44,176 nt of DNA from contig DHHV01000122.1 in assembly GCA_002403455.1 (NCBI GenBank), positions 5,150 to 49,325 on the forward strand, written 5' to 3'. The translations under genes and the position numbers were made by a program. Shown here one piece after another: positions 1 to 8,568 of the stretch. The notes beneath the pieces are model-generated. The model saw only the letters and a list, made by a program, of their open reading frames with translations. It searched no databases and had not been told where the DNA came from. How positions within the stretch are numbered: position 1 is the first letter of the stretch; the number at the start of each line of letters is the position of its first letter. The DNA comes from Hyphomonadaceae bacterium UBA4763 (GTDB lineage: Bacteria > Pseudomonadota > Alphaproteobacteria > Caulobacterales > Aquidulcibacteraceae).

Positions 1-657
1 TGCGGCGGGCTGGGGGCGCCGGCGGCGCTTTATCTGGCGGCGGCGGGCGTCGGTACGCTGCGGCTGATCGATGACGATGTCGTCTCGCGGTCCAATCTGC
101 AGCGCCAGGTGCTGTTTGCCGATCGCGATGTCGGCGCGCTGAAAGTCGAGGCTGGCGCGCGCGCCTTGACGGCGCTCAACCCGCATTGCGAGATCGAGCC
201 GCGCCCCATCCGCCTTGACGCCGAGACGGGCGAAGCCTTGCTGGCGGGCGTTGATCTCGTCCTCGATGGATCGGATAATTTCGCGACGCGGCATCGGGTG
301 AACCGGCTGTGCGTTGCCGCGCGGCGCCCGTTGATCGCCGGCGCTGTTGGCCGGTTCGACGGCCAGATCGGGCTTTTTGCGCCTCATCAAGGCGGCGACG
401 ATGCGGCCTGCTATCATTGCTTTGCCGGCGAAGCAGCGGGCGAGGACGATGTCTGCGCGCGCGAGGGCGTTATCGGGGCGCTGACGGGCGTCATCGGCGC
501 GATGATGGCGTTGGAGGCGATCAAGTGGATCGCCGGCGCTGGCGCCAGTTTGCGCGGGCATTTGCTCGTGTTTGACGGGCTCAACGCGCAATGGCGCCGA
601 TTGCGGGTGCTGGCCGATCCGCTCTGCCCCGTTTGCGCAGCGCCTCTGCAAGAATAG
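1..657 (+). CDS. moeB: MoeB/ThiF/HesA-type adenylyltransferase, 5' end missing
   Basis: E1-like enzyme that adenylates the C-terminal glycine of a ubiquitin-like sulfur carrier (MoaD or ThiS type) for molybdopterin or thiamine synthesis in the cytoplasm. The reading frame is open from base 1, so the start lies outside the window. The first visible residues, CGGLGAPAALYLAAAGVG, are the end of the nucleotide-binding glycine motif, followed by the family's D-D-D-V-V-S-R-S-N-L-Q-R-Q segment. A CYHC pair and a C-terminal CPVC pair would hold the structural zinc. The DDVCAREGVIG stretch has the cysteine found in MoeB and ThiF, before the conserved ALEAIKWI helix. MoeB, ThiF and MoeZ-like members cannot be separated from this fragment; there is no C-terminal rhodanese domain, which argues against MoeZ. 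Confidence 0.88.
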   Translation, partial: CGGLGAPAALYLAAAGVGTLRLIDDDVVSRSNLQRQVLFADRDVGALKVEAGARALTALNPHCEIEPRPIRLDAETGEALLAGVDLVLDGSDNFATRHRVNRLCVAARRPLIAGAVGRFDGQIGLFAPHQGGDDAACYHCFAGEAAGEDDVCAREGVIGALTGVIGAMMALEAIKWIAGAGASLRGHLLVFDGLNAQWRRLRVLADPLCPVCAAPLQE

Positions 658-716
658 AGGCGCGCAAAAATGCGGCCCCTATGATATCGCGCCTGCCGGG
701 CGATGGGAGAGATTGC

Positions 717-1358
717 TTGGATTTTGCAACGATTTTTGGGTTTTTGGCGGCGTTGTTCGCGGTGATGAACCCGATTGGGGCCGCGCCGCTGTTTTTGTCG
801 ATGACGCCCGACAATAGCGCCGCCGAGCGGGCGGCGATGGCGCGCACCGCCGCTTTGACCGCCACAGCGATTTTGATCGTCACGGTGTTCGCCGGGCGGC
901 CGATCTTGAGCTTTTTCGGCATCACCATCGACAGTTTTCGCGTCGCCGGCGGCTTGATCGTGTTGTTGATGTCGATCTCGATGTTGCGCGCGCAAGCCTC
1001 GCAAATCCGCGGCACGGCCGAGGAAGAAGAAGAGGGCGTCGCCAAGGACAATCCAGCCGTGTTCCCGCTGGCGATCCCGCTGCTGACTGGACCCGGCGCG
1101 ATTTCGACCACAATTCTGTGGTCGGGTCAGACGACAAGCTGGATGGGGCTCGCCGGCCTCTGCGCCGTGATCGTGCTGTTGGGGGTTGTCGTGTTTGCGA
1201 TTTTGCGCGGCGCCTCGATCGTCTCGCGCGTGATGGGCGTCACCGGCATGAATGTCATGACAAGGATCATGGGCTTGATCCTTGCCTCGATCGCCATTGA
1301 GATGATCGCCGCCGGCCTGAAAGTGCTGCTGCCGCATCTTGCGATTGCGGGCGAATAG
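717..1358 (+). CDS. MarC family (UPF0056) integral membrane protein
   Basis: Inner-membrane protein of the MarC family, about six predicted transmembrane helices, transport role not established. Family features are the N-terminal FAVMNPIGAAPLFLSMT segment and the central PLAIPLLTGPGAIST segment, the two half-repeats that carry the conserved N-P and G-P-G turns. A charged acidic loop (EEEEEG) separates them. I chose the TTG at 717 because GGGAGA stands 6 bases upstream and the protein then begins directly with a hydrophobic helix (213 residues). An ATG at 681 is the alternative. Further upstream starts would overlap the preceding moeB-like gene and add a non-hydrophobic leader. The gene follows moeB closely on the same strand. 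Confidence 0.85.
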   Translation: MDFATIFGFLAALFAVMNPIGAAPLFLSMTPDNSAAERAAMARTAALTATAILIVTVFAGRPILSFFGITIDSFRVAGGLIVLLMSISMLRAQASQIRGTAEEEEEGVAKDNPAVFPLAIPLLTGPGAISTTILWSGQTTSWMGLAGLCAVIVLLGVVVFAILRGASIVSRVMGVTGMNVMTRIMGLILASIAIEMIAAGLKVLLPHLAIAGE

Positions 1359-1375
1359 CCGGCAGGCAAGCGGCG

Positions 1376-2101
1376 TCAGCGCGCGAACCGCGCCATCGCC
1401 TCGGTCTGTTTGGCGAACAATTGCGCGCAGCCGGCTTCGGCCAAGCCGAGCAACGCGTCGAATTCGGCGCGCGAGAACGGTCGCTGCTCGCCCGTCGCCT
1501 GCACTTCGATCAGCGCGCCGCCGCTCGCCATCACAAAATTGGCGTCGACCTCGGCGGCCGAATCCTCGGCGTAATCAAGGTCGAGCACCGGCGCGCCGGC
1601 GTGGATTCCGCAGGAAATCGCCGCCACCTGGCCGCGCAACGGATCGGTTTTCAAGACGCCTTCACTGCGCAAATAGCTGAGCGCCTGGGCGAGCGCCACA
1701 TAGGCGCCCGTGATCGCCGCCGTCCGCGTGCCGCCATCGGCTTGCACAACATCGCAATCGAGGATGATTTGCCGCTCGCCGAGCGCTTTCAGATCGATGA
1801 CCGAGCGCAGGGCCCGCCCAATCAGGCGCTGGATTTCCTGCGTGCGCCCCGATTGTTTGCCGGAGGCGGCTTCGCGGCGCGTGCGCGTATGGGTGGCGCG
1901 CGGCAGCATGCCATATTCGGCCGTCACCCAGCCCTTGCCTTGGCCCTTCAGCCATCCAGGCACGCCGTCCTCGACGCTGGCGGTGCACAAGACATGCGTG
2001 TGGCCGAATTTGGCAAGACATGACCCTTCGGCATAGCGCGTTGCGCCAAGTTCCAGGGAAACATCGCGCAAAGCGTCGGCCGACCGGCGGGAAGGGCGCA
2101 T
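1376..2101 (-). CDS. rph: Ribonuclease PH
   Basis: Phosphorolytic 3'-5' exoribonuclease that trims tRNA precursors in the cytoplasm. The 241-residue product has the usual length and the hallmark N-terminus MRPSRRSADALRDV, followed by the G-H-T-x-V-L-C-T-A-S-V-E-D segment. The GWVTAEYGMLPRATHTR block and the R-T-x-E-I-Q-R-L-I-G-R-A-L-R phosphate-binding block are intact, as is the DCDVVQADGGTRTAAITG block. I start it at 2101 because the open frame continues far upstream but only this methionine matches the family N-terminus. It runs divergently from tldD; the 147-base gap holds a repeat element. In many alphaproteobacteria rph sits near hrcA/grpE; that neighbourhood is absent here. Confidence 0.96.
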   Translation of the reverse strand: MRPSRRSADALRDVSLELGATRYAEGSCLAKFGHTHVLCTASVEDGVPGWLKGQGKGWVTAEYGMLPRATHTRTRREAASGKQSGRTQEIQRLIGRALRSVIDLKALGERQIILDCDVVQADGGTRTAAITGAYVALAQALSYLRSEGVLKTDPLRGQVAAISCGIHAGAPVLDLDYAEDSAAEVDANFVMASGGALIEVQATGEQRPFSRAEFDALLGLAEAGCAQLFAKQTEAMARFAR

Positions 2102-2130
2102 CGAAAGTCCTTGTTCACCAAAAGAGCGGC

Positions 2131-2233
2131 CTAGAGCGCCGGGCGAAAAAGTGGAACCCGGTTTTTCGATCACCCGGCGCGACCAAGTAAAAATAAGAGC
2201 ATGGGGCGATTTGGTTAAATCGCCCCATGCTCT
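2131..2233 (+). repeat. RIME/REP-like intergenic repeat: two hairpins between rph and tldD
   Basis: Two inverted repeats lie side by side. The first pairs 2136-2146 with 2170-2180 (11 positions, one mismatch) and encloses AAAAAGTGGAACCCGGTTTT. The second pairs 2196-2212 with 2217-2233, a perfect 17-bp stem with a GGTT loop. The unit begins with CTAGAGC. The core G-T-G-G-n-A-C-C-C-G-G-T-T-T-T is the type seen in dispersed mosaic repeats of Rhizobiales genomes (from memory, not searched). A related copy is at the window's right end. It occupies most of the divergent intergenic space, so it may also affect either promoter. Confidence 0.7.
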
Positions 2234-2248
2234 GAAACGGAGTGGTTC

Positions 2249-3688
2249 ATGTCGCTGGGCGATGAAGCAATGGCGGGCGCGCAATCCGCGATGGATTTGG
2301 GCGAGCTTGGCGGTTCGGCCGCCTTGTCGGTGCTGGGCGCTGCGTTGCGCGGGGCCGATGACGGCGAGCTGTTCATCGAAAACTCCCGCGCGGAAAGCTT
2401 TTTGTGGGACGACGGCCGGCTGAAATCGGCGAGTTTCGACTCCAATCAAGGGTTTGGCCTGCGGGTCGTGTCTGGCGAAATCCAGGGCTATGGCCATGCC
2501 AGCGCGCTGACGCTGGATGCGCTGCAGCGGGCGGCGGCGACCGCCAGCGCCGCCAAGGACGGGCGCGAGGCCGTGCTCGCGCCAGCGCCGGCGCTGCGCA
2601 ATGACCGGCTCTATGCGCCGATCGACCCGATCGCCGCGCCCGGCTTTGCCGCCAAAATCGATCTGCTGTCGACCATTGACGCGTATTTGCGCGCCCGCGA
2701 CCCCCGCGTCGTGCAAGTCTCCATCAGCCTTGCCGGCGGCAAGCGCGACATTGCGATCTTGCGCGCCGATGGCGGCTGGGTCGAGGACGTCCGGCCCCTG
2801 GTGCGGGTGAATGTCAACGTGACGGTCGAGGCGCATGGCCGCCGCGAACAAGGCTCGGCCGGGGCGGGCGGACGCGCGCCTTACGCCGACTTCATCGCGC
2901 CGGAACGCTGGCGCGACCTTGCCGATGAAGCGCTGCGCGTCGCCTTGGTCAATCTCGAGGCGGTCGACATTCCATCGGGCGAGTATGACGTTGTCCTCGG
3001 ACCGGGTTGGCCGGGCGTGTTGCTGCATGAGGCGGTCGGCCATGGCTTGGAAGGCGATTTCAACCGCAAGGGCGTTTCGGTCTATGCTGGGCGAATCGGC
3101 GAGCAAGTCGCCGCCAAAGGGGTCACGGTTGTCGATGACGGCACGCTGCCCGACCGCCGCGGTTCGCTGACGATCGATGACGAGGGCGCGCCGACCCAGC
3201 GCAATGTGCTGATCGAAGACGGCGTGCTGAAAGGCTATTTGCAGGATCGTTTGAACGCGCGGCTTTCGGGCGTTGCGCCGACCGGCAATGGCCGGCGCCA
3301 GGCCTATGACCATTTGCCGATGCCGCGCATGACCAATACCTTCATGACCGATGGCGATCGCGATCCCGGCGAAATTCTCGCCAGCCTGAAGCGCGGGGTC
3401 TATGCGACCAATTTCGACGGCGGCCAGGTCGATATCGTCGCGGGCTCCTTCGTGTTTCAATGCACCGAGGCCTATTGGGTCGAAGACGGCCAGATCAAAG
3501 CCCCGATCAAGGGCGCAACCTTGATCGGCAATGGTCCCAAGGTGCTCGAAAAGATCACCATGATCGGCAATGATTCGTGCCTGGATGACGGCGTCGGCAC
3601 CTGCGGCAAAGCCGGGCAATCGGTGCCGGTCGGCGTTGGCCAGCCAACCTTGCGGGTGGCGGGGCTGACCGTCGGCGGCAAGGGGTAA
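2249..3688 (+). CDS. tldD: Metalloprotease TldD
   Basis: Subunit of the TldD/TldE (PmbA) zinc metalloprotease, a cytoplasmic heterodimer that degrades unfolded peptides and, in some hosts, processes microcin or antitoxin precursors. The 479-residue product has the normal length. The catalytic HExxxH motif is visible as HEAVGHGLEGD (His260, Glu261, His264). The C-terminal region has the family's GVYATNFDGGQVDIVAGSF and GNDSCLDDGVGTCGKAGQ segments, the latter carrying the conserved cysteine-containing loop. The start at ATG 2249 lies directly after the repeat element. No tldE is in this window, as is usual, since the two genes are commonly unlinked. Confidence 0.95.
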   Translation: MSLGDEAMAGAQSAMDLGELGGSAALSVLGAALRGADDGELFIENSRAESFLWDDGRLKSASFDSNQGFGLRVVSGEIQGYGHASALTLDALQRAAATASAAKDGREAVLAPAPALRNDRLYAPIDPIAAPGFAAKIDLLSTIDAYLRARDPRVVQVSISLAGGKRDIAILRADGGWVEDVRPLVRVNVNVTVEAHGRREQGSAGAGGRAPYADFIAPERWRDLADEALRVALVNLEAVDIPSGEYDVVLGPGWPGVLLHEAVGHGLEGDFNRKGVSVYAGRIGEQVAAKGVTVVDDGTLPDRRGSLTIDDEGAPTQRNVLIEDGVLKGYLQDRLNARLSGVAPTGNGRRQAYDHLPMPRMTNTFMTDGDRDPGEILASLKRGVYATNFDGGQVDIVAGSFVFQCTEAYWVEDGQIKAPIKGATLIGNGPKVLEKITMIGNDSCLDDGVGTCGKAGQSVPVGVGQPTLRVAGLTVGGKG

Positions 3689-3717
3689 TGTCGGGAAAGT
3701 GGTATGATCAGCAACAA

Positions 3718-3750
3718 AAAACCCTTGGCGCGGGCCGCGCCAAGGGTTTT
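3718..3750. terminator. Bidirectional intrinsic terminator between tldD and rplI
   Basis: A perfect 15-bp inverted repeat (3718-3732 with 3736-3750, loop GGC) has A-rich DNA on its left and T-rich DNA on its right. It therefore gives a U-tract in both directions. It lies 29 bases after the tldD stop and 20 bases beyond the rplI stop, serving these convergent genes. Confidence 0.88.
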
Positions 3751-3770
3751 CTTGCTCTGATAACAGCGCT

Positions 3771-4361
3771 TTATTCCGAGGATGGCCGGTTGAGCGCGGC
3801 GGTTTCCGCGGCGATGGCGGCGAGTTCGGCGGCTTGCGCCTCGATCTCGGCGCGTTCAGCGGCCATCGCGGCGGCGACGACGTCTTCGCCCTTGACCTGA
3901 CGTTCGGCCTCTTCGGCCGTGCGCGCCACGTTGACCGATACGGTCACGTCGACCTCTGGGTGCAAGCGCACCAGGACTTTGTGCAGGCCCAAGGTCTTGA
4001 TCGGGGCTTGCAGCTCGACATGCTTGCGGTCGATCGTGAAGCCGCCCACAGCGGCCGCTTCGGAGATGTCGCGCGCGCTGACCGAGCCGTAAAGCTGGCC
4101 GCTTTCGCCGGATTGGCGGATCAGCGTAAAGACTTGGCCATCGAGCTTCTCGGCATGGCTGCGGGCGTCATCGCGCAAGCGGGCGTTGCGCGCTTCGAGT
4201 TCGGCGCGTTGCGCCTCGAACACTTTGCGATTGGCCTCGGTGGCGCGCAGGGCCTTGCGCTGCGGCAACAGATAATTGCGCGCATAGCCGGGCCGCACTT
4301 TCACCACCGCGCCGATCGCGCCAAGCGAGGGAACGCGTTCCAATAAGATCACTTCGATCAT
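3771..4361 (-). CDS. rplI: 50S ribosomal protein L9
   Basis: Structural protein of the large ribosomal subunit. The N-terminal domain is plain (MIEVILLERVPSLGAIGAVV, then KPGYARNYLLP-type residues), followed by the long connecting helix and the C-terminal domain with GQLYGSVSARDI and HPEVDVTVSVNV. At 196 residues it is longer than the roughly 150-residue E. coli protein; the extra part is an Ala/Glu-rich tail after residue 158, common in alphaproteobacterial L9. A GTG precedes the chosen ATG by one codon; AAGGGG upstream would serve either. Last gene of the rpsF-rpsR-rplI operon. Confidence 0.97.
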   Translation of the reverse strand: MIEVILLERVPSLGAIGAVVKVRPGYARNYLLPQRKALRATEANRKVFEAQRAELEARNARLRDDARSHAEKLDGQVFTLIRQSGESGQLYGSVSARDISEAAAVGGFTIDRKHVELQAPIKTLGLHKVLVRLHPEVDVTVSVNVARTAEEAERQVKGEDVVAAAMAAERAEIEAQAAELAAIAAETAALNRPSSE

Positions 4362-4372
4362 CACGCGACCCC

Positions 4373-4633
4373 TTAATTGACGGCGTAGGGCATCAAAGCC
4401 AAAAAGCGCGCGCGCTTAATGGCGTTGGCCAGCAGACGTTGTTTCTTCGCCGACACCGCGGTGATGCGGGCCGGAATGATTTTGCCTTTTTCCGAGACAT
4501 AACGCTGCAAGAGCTTGACGTCTTTATAGTCGATCGCCGGGCTTTCGGCGCCGGAAAACGGACAGACCTTGCGGCGGCGCGCAAACGGCCGGCGTGACGG
4601 AAGATTGGAGATCGAAAATTTTGCGTTGTGCAT
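4373..4633 (-). CDS. rpsR: 30S ribosomal protein S18
   Basis: Small-subunit ribosomal protein that pairs with S6. The 86-residue product has the conserved RRRKVCPF segment, the DYKDVKLLQRYVSEKGKI core and the RLLANAIKRARFLALMPY C-terminus. It starts 3 bases after the rpsF stop and ends 11 bases before the rplI start, so the three genes form one transcription unit. Confidence 0.97.
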   Translation of the reverse strand: MHNAKFSISNLPSRRPFARRRKVCPFSGAESPAIDYKDVKLLQRYVSEKGKIIPARITAVSAKKQRLLANAIKRARFLALMPYAVN

Positions 4634-4636
4634 GAG

Positions 4637-5026
4637 TTAGGCCCCCATATCCGCGCCGCCGAAATCGTTGCGGTCGCGGTCGCGCCGACGGCGCTCGTCG
4701 CGGTCGCGCTTGGCGAGGATCGGCGATGGTTGGTCGGTGACTTCTTCGAGCTTGACGGTCATGATCCGCAAAATGTCTTCGTTCAGGCGCTGGCGGCGCT
4801 CCAATTCATGGATGGCGCTGGGCGGGGCGTTGAACGCGAGCAGGCCGTAATGGCCTTTGCGGTTCTTGCGGATGCGATAGGTGAGGTTGCGCAGGCCCCA
4901 ATATTCTTGGCGAACGATGGCGCCGCCCAATTCGCCAATGGTCTTGGCGAGCTCTTCGAGCATGGTTTCGACTTGCGGGGACGACAAATCCGGTCGTGCG
5001 ATCAGCACGTGTTCGTAAGCGTTCAT
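4637..5026 (-). CDS. rpsF: 30S ribosomal protein S6
   Basis: Small-subunit ribosomal protein that binds 16S rRNA as a complex with S18. The 129-residue product begins MNAYEHVLIARPDLS and keeps the LRNLTYRIRKNRKGHYGLLAF segment at the RNA/S18 interface. The C-terminus is a strongly charged Arg/Asp tail (residues about 106-122). The start at 5026 is supported by GGAGG 7 bases upstream; an open frame continuing to 5233 lacks a ribosome site and S6 similarity. First gene of the operon; its promoter must lie in 5027-5373, but I could not identify a convincing one. Confidence 0.97.
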   Translation of the reverse strand: MNAYEHVLIARPDLSSPQVETMLEELAKTIGELGGAIVRQEYWGLRNLTYRIRKNRKGHYGLLAFNAPPSAIHELERRQRLNEDILRIMTVKLEEVTDQPSPILAKRDRDERRRRDRDRNDFGGADMGA

Positions 5027-5373
5027 GTCTTGCCTCCAAAACGAGACGCGGCGCCGGGGGACGAGGCGGTCGGTTCGAAGCGCCGGCAAGGCCGTTGCAG
5101 GGAACCGCGCCCCCGGTCGACGGCTCCAGGTCGGCGCAAGCCGGCTGGACCGCATCTCAAGGGAGCAAGGCGCATAAGGGAAGGCGGATAAAATTGCAAG
5201 ACCGACCGTTGACGAAATAGCCGCGCGCGGCATCCCACGGCTTCGCGGGCGTTTGCCAAAAAAGCGGGCGATCAGCGCTCAACAATGAGGCGTCCGCTGA
5301 ACGCGCCATCGGCGATCAGGATGCGGCGTCGCCGCGCCTTGCCAAGCTTTTAACGCTCGCCGATGCTCGCCGC
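5027..5373. other. Divergent intergenic region, rpsF / Anbu operon
   Basis: These 347 bases separate the divergent rpsF (minus) and ATP-grasp (plus) genes and should hold both promoters. I see the rpsF ribosome site at its left edge. No sigma-70 pair was convincing on either strand, and I found no strong hairpin or conserved leader. Confidence 0.5.
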
Positions 5374-6801
5374 ATGGAGGCGTCAGCAAACTTTTTCAAC
5401 GAGATGCAAAACGGGTCGGCGGATGTCCGCGCGCCTTATGCCGTCTATCATCAATGGTTTGAGACCGAAGATAATGGCCGGCTATTGCGCAAAGCCCGGG
5501 AAGCCGAACAATTGTTTCGCCGCACCGGCATCACGTTTAATGTCTATGGCGCCAATGACGCCGAAGAGCGCCTGATCCCTTTCGATGTCGTGCCAAGGAT
5601 CATCTCGGCGCCGGAATGGCGAAAACTCACGCGCGGGATAGAGCAGCGCGTGCGCGCGTTGAACGCGTTTTTGTATGATATTTATCATCGACAGGAAATC
5701 TTGCGCTCCGGTCGCGTGCCGTCCGAGTTGATCGTGTCGAATTCGGCCTTTCTGCCGCAAATGATCGGGATGACGCCGCCCGGAGCGATCTATACCCATA
5801 TCGCCGGCATCGACATTGTGCGGACCGGGGAAGATGCGTTCTTCGTGCTCGAGGACAATGTTCGCACGCCGTCGGGCGTTTCGTATATGCTCGAAAACCG
5901 GGAAACCATGTTGCAAATGTTCCCGGAATTGTTCGCCAAGATCCGGGTGCGCCGGGTCAGCGATTACCCGAAAAAGCTGCGCCGTTCCCTTGCCGCTTGC
6001 GCGCCCGCGGGAGCGGCCGCCCGACCGGTCGTGGCGGTGCTGACGCCTGGCATCCACAATTCAGCCTATTTTGAGCATGCCTTTTTGGCAGACCAGATGG
6101 GCGCCGAATTGGTCGAAGGCCACGACTTGCAAATCGTTGACGGCCGCGTCGCGATGCGCACCACGCGCGGCTATCAGCCGATTGACGTGCTCTATCGGCG
6201 GGTCGACGATGACTTTCTTGATCCGTTGAGTTTCCGCGCCGACAGCACGCTTGGGCTCGCCGGGTTATTTGACCTTTATCGCGCCGGTCGGGTGACGCTG
6301 GCGAACGCGCCGGGGGCCGGCATCGCCGATGACAAGGCGGTGTATTCCTACATGCCGGACATCGTTGAATTTTATACCGGCGAAAAGCCGATCTTGCAAA
6401 ATGTGCCAACCTGGCGCTGCGCGGAAGCCGACGCGCTGAATTATGTTCTCGAACATTTAAGCGAGCTGGTGGTCAAAGAAGTGCATGGCTCCGGCGGCTA
6501 TGGCATGCTGGTCGGGCCGGCCGCCAGCCAGAGCGAGTGCGCCGCTTTCGCCGCAAAATTGCGGGCCAATCCGGCCAATTACATCGCCCAGCCAACGTTG
6601 GCGCTGTCGACCGTGCCGGTCTTGACCAAAGCAGGGCTTGCCCCGCGCCATGTCGATTTGCGGCCCTTTGTTCTCGTTGCGCCCGAAGGGGTGGACATCA
6701 CGCCCGGCGGCTTGACGCGCGTTGCGTTGCAGGAAGGCTCGCTGGTGGTGAATTCGAGCCAAGGCGGCGGCACCAAGGACACCTGGGTGTTGGAGGAATA
6801 A
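5374..6801 (+). CDS. Circularly permuted ATP-grasp protein (type 2, DUF404/DUF407 family)
   Basis: Member of the COG2308 family of circularly permuted ATP-grasp enzymes, predicted to form an amide or peptide-like bond using ATP; the substrate is unknown. In the 475-residue product the N-terminal third carries AVYHQWFETEDNGR and the FDVVPRIISAPEW segment. The middle has FFVLEDNVRTPSGVSYMLENR, and the C-terminal half has NAPGAGIADDKAVYSYMPD, the KEVHGSGGYGMLVGP nucleotide-binding loop and DLRPFVLV. The stop overlaps the next start (TAATG), so the pair is translationally coupled. It heads a four-gene set ending with Anbu. The start at ATG 5374 has no strong ribosome site; ATG 5404 is possible. 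Confidence 0.9.
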   Translation: MEASANFFNEMQNGSADVRAPYAVYHQWFETEDNGRLLRKAREAEQLFRRTGITFNVYGANDAEERLIPFDVVPRIISAPEWRKLTRGIEQRVRALNAFLYDIYHRQEILRSGRVPSELIVSNSAFLPQMIGMTPPGAIYTHIAGIDIVRTGEDAFFVLEDNVRTPSGVSYMLENRETMLQMFPELFAKIRVRRVSDYPKKLRRSLAACAPAGAAARPVVAVLTPGIHNSAYFEHAFLADQMGAELVEGHDLQIVDGRVAMRTTRGYQPIDVLYRRVDDDFLDPLSFRADSTLGLAGLFDLYRAGRVTLANAPGAGIADDKAVYSYMPDIVEFYTGEKPILQNVPTWRCAEADALNYVLEHLSELVVKEVHGSGGYGMLVGPAASQSECAAFAAKLRANPANYIAQPTLALSTVPVLTKAGLAPRHVDLRPFVLVAPEGVDITPGGLTRVALQEGSLVVNSSQGGGTKDTWVLEE

Positions 6802-7742
6802 TGCTCGGCAAGACAGCGGGCGGCCTCCTCTGGATGGCGCGCTATTTAGAGCGCAGCGAGAACATGGCCCGGTTGGTCGAAACGGGCTTGCGGATCGCGT
6901 TGACGCGGTCCTCGTCGGCCGAGGACGAATGGGCTTCGATCATTGCGACCGCTGCGGCAAGCGACCGCTTTGTCGCCGCTGGCCATCGGTATGAATCCGG
7001 CGATGCGATCGATTTTTTGCTGCGCGCCGGCGACAATCCCTCCAGCGTCTGCGCGGCGCTGACTGCGGCGCGCAACAATGCCCGCCTGGTGCGGACGGCG
7101 CTGACCCGCGAGGCGTGGGAGGCGATTAATGTCTGCTGGATGACAGTGACGGACGCCTTGAAACAATCGGTCGAGCCGACCGAAGTGCCGTCTTTATTGA
7201 GCCTGGTGCGCCAACAATGCGCCTTGGTGCGCGGCGCCATGCAAGGATCGCTGCTGCGCAACGAAATATACAACTTTATTCGCATTGGGACTTTTCTTGA
7301 ACGCGCCGACAATACCTTGCGGATTTTGGACGTGAAATATTATGTTCTGCTTCCAGAAATTGCCTATGTTGGCTCATCGCTGGACAACGTCCAATGGGAG
7401 ACAATCTTACGGGCGGCTTCAGCCGACCGATCTTTTGGGTGGCTGCATGGCGGGGAAATCAGCCCGGCCGAGATCGCTTCATTCTTGATCTTTGATAGCC
7501 GGATGCCACGCTCGCTGGCCTTTTGTTACGCAGAGATCACCGAAAACCTTGGGAGGATGGCGCGGGACAGCGCATCGGCGTCAACATCAACGGGGATGGC
7601 GACAGACATGCTCAATCGGCTGCGGCATTTGTCAATCAATGACGTCTTCGAAATCGGCCTGCATCAATTCATCGCCAGTTTCATCCGCAACAACGCTGTG
7701 TTGGCCACCACGATCGAGCGGGAGTTCCGCTTCTATGAATGA
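6801..7742 (+). CDS. Alpha-E domain protein (COG2307 family)
   Basis: Helical protein of unknown biochemical role that almost always accompanies the circularly permuted ATP-grasp protein. The 313-residue product starts MLGKTAGGLLWMARYLERSENMAR, the family signature: a helix with W-M-A-R-Y-L-E-R-x-E-N. A second copy-like stretch is IRIGTFLERADNTLRILDVKYY near residue 160-180. Much of the rest is predicted helix. The start ATG 6801 shares one base with the previous stop and has GGAGGA just upstream. Its 3' end overlaps the transglutaminase start, continuing the coupling. Confidence 0.9.
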   Translation: MLGKTAGGLLWMARYLERSENMARLVETGLRIALTRSSSAEDEWASIIATAAASDRFVAAGHRYESGDAIDFLLRAGDNPSSVCAALTAARNNARLVRTALTREAWEAINVCWMTVTDALKQSVEPTEVPSLLSLVRQQCALVRGAMQGSLLRNEIYNFIRIGTFLERADNTLRILDVKYYVLLPEIAYVGSSLDNVQWETILRAASADRSFGWLHGGEISPAEIASFLIFDSRMPRSLAFCYAEITENLGRMARDSASASTSTGMATDMLNRLRHLSINDVFEIGLHQFIASFIRNNAVLATTIEREFRFYE

Positions 7743-8553
7743 ACGGCGAGAGCTAAAAATCTCCCATGAGACGCGCTATCGATTTGCAGCGCCCGCGACC
7801 TATGGTGTTTATCGGATCAGATTGACGCCCATGACCTGCCTTGGCCAGCAAGTCCGCGACTGGCGCATTGCGATCGAAGGCGGCGCGGTCGAAGCCGATT
7901 ACAGCGATTATCACGGCAATCGCGTCGCGCTCGCCAGCGTTCATAGCGGGACCGAAGAAATCATGATCCGCGCCAGCGGCGTCGTTGTTGTCGAGGATCG
8001 GGCGGGGATGTTGGGCCATGGGTCCGGTGGGCCGCCATTATGGCTCTATGGCCGGCAGACGGCGCGGACGAAACCTCTGGCGACGCTCACCGCGCTGATC
8101 GAGGGTTGTCGGCATATGGTTCGAGCCGACGATGTGGCGACCCTGCATGAGTTGTCAGCGGAAATCCGTCGTCACATGCCGTATGATTTGTCGATGTCGG
8201 ATGTCGCCGCAACGGCCGAAGAGGCGCTGGCGCGCGGACGCGGCGTTTGCCAAGATCACGCCCATGTTTTTGTCGCCGTCTGCCGCGCTTTAGGGGTGCC
8301 GGCCCGCTATGTCAGCGGCTATTTGATGCTGAAGGACTCGATCAATCAGGAGGCTGGTCATGCTTGGGCGGAAGCCTATGTGCCGGCGCTGGGGTGGGTC
8401 GGTTTTGATATATCAAACGCCCAATGTCCGGATGCGCGCTATGCGCGATTGGCGATTGGTCTCGATTATGGTGAAGCAGCGCCCATCACCGGGTTGTTGG
8501 TCGGCAGGTCGCAAAGCGACATGAATGTGATGATTGAAGTGCAGCAACAATAA
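7735..8553 (+). CDS. Transglutaminase-like cysteine protease/amidase
   Basis: Member of the bacterial transglutaminase-like superfamily, with an N-terminal beta-strand domain (RELKISHETRYRFAAPATYGVY) and a C-terminal catalytic core. The catalytic triad is visible: Cys172 in GRGVCQDHAHVF, His209 in AGHAWAEAYV and Asp225 in GWVGFDISN. No signal peptide is apparent, so a cytoplasmic location is expected. The start ATG 7735 overlaps the alpha-E gene by 8 bases. Such proteins cleave or make isopeptide-type bonds; in this operon the substrate is probably the product of the ATP-grasp enzyme, but that is inference from context. Confidence 0.92.
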   Translation: MNERRELKISHETRYRFAAPATYGVYRIRLTPMTCLGQQVRDWRIAIEGGAVEADYSDYHGNRVALASVHSGTEEIMIRASGVVVVEDRAGMLGHGSGGPPLWLYGRQTARTKPLATLTALIEGCRHMVRADDVATLHELSAEIRRHMPYDLSMSDVAATAEEALARGRGVCQDHAHVFVAVCRALGVPARYVSGYLMLKDSINQEAGHAWAEAYVPALGWVGFDISNAQCPDARYARLAIGLDYGEAAPITGLLVGRSQSDMNVMIEVQQQ

Positions 8554-8568
8554 TTTGGACGATATTTG

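Noticed and set aside
414..1337. Long minus-strand open frame of 307 codons across moeB and marC
   Set aside because: Its translation is rich in His, Arg, Gln and Asp, as expected from the antisense of GC-rich coding DNA, and it lies opposite two well-supported genes.
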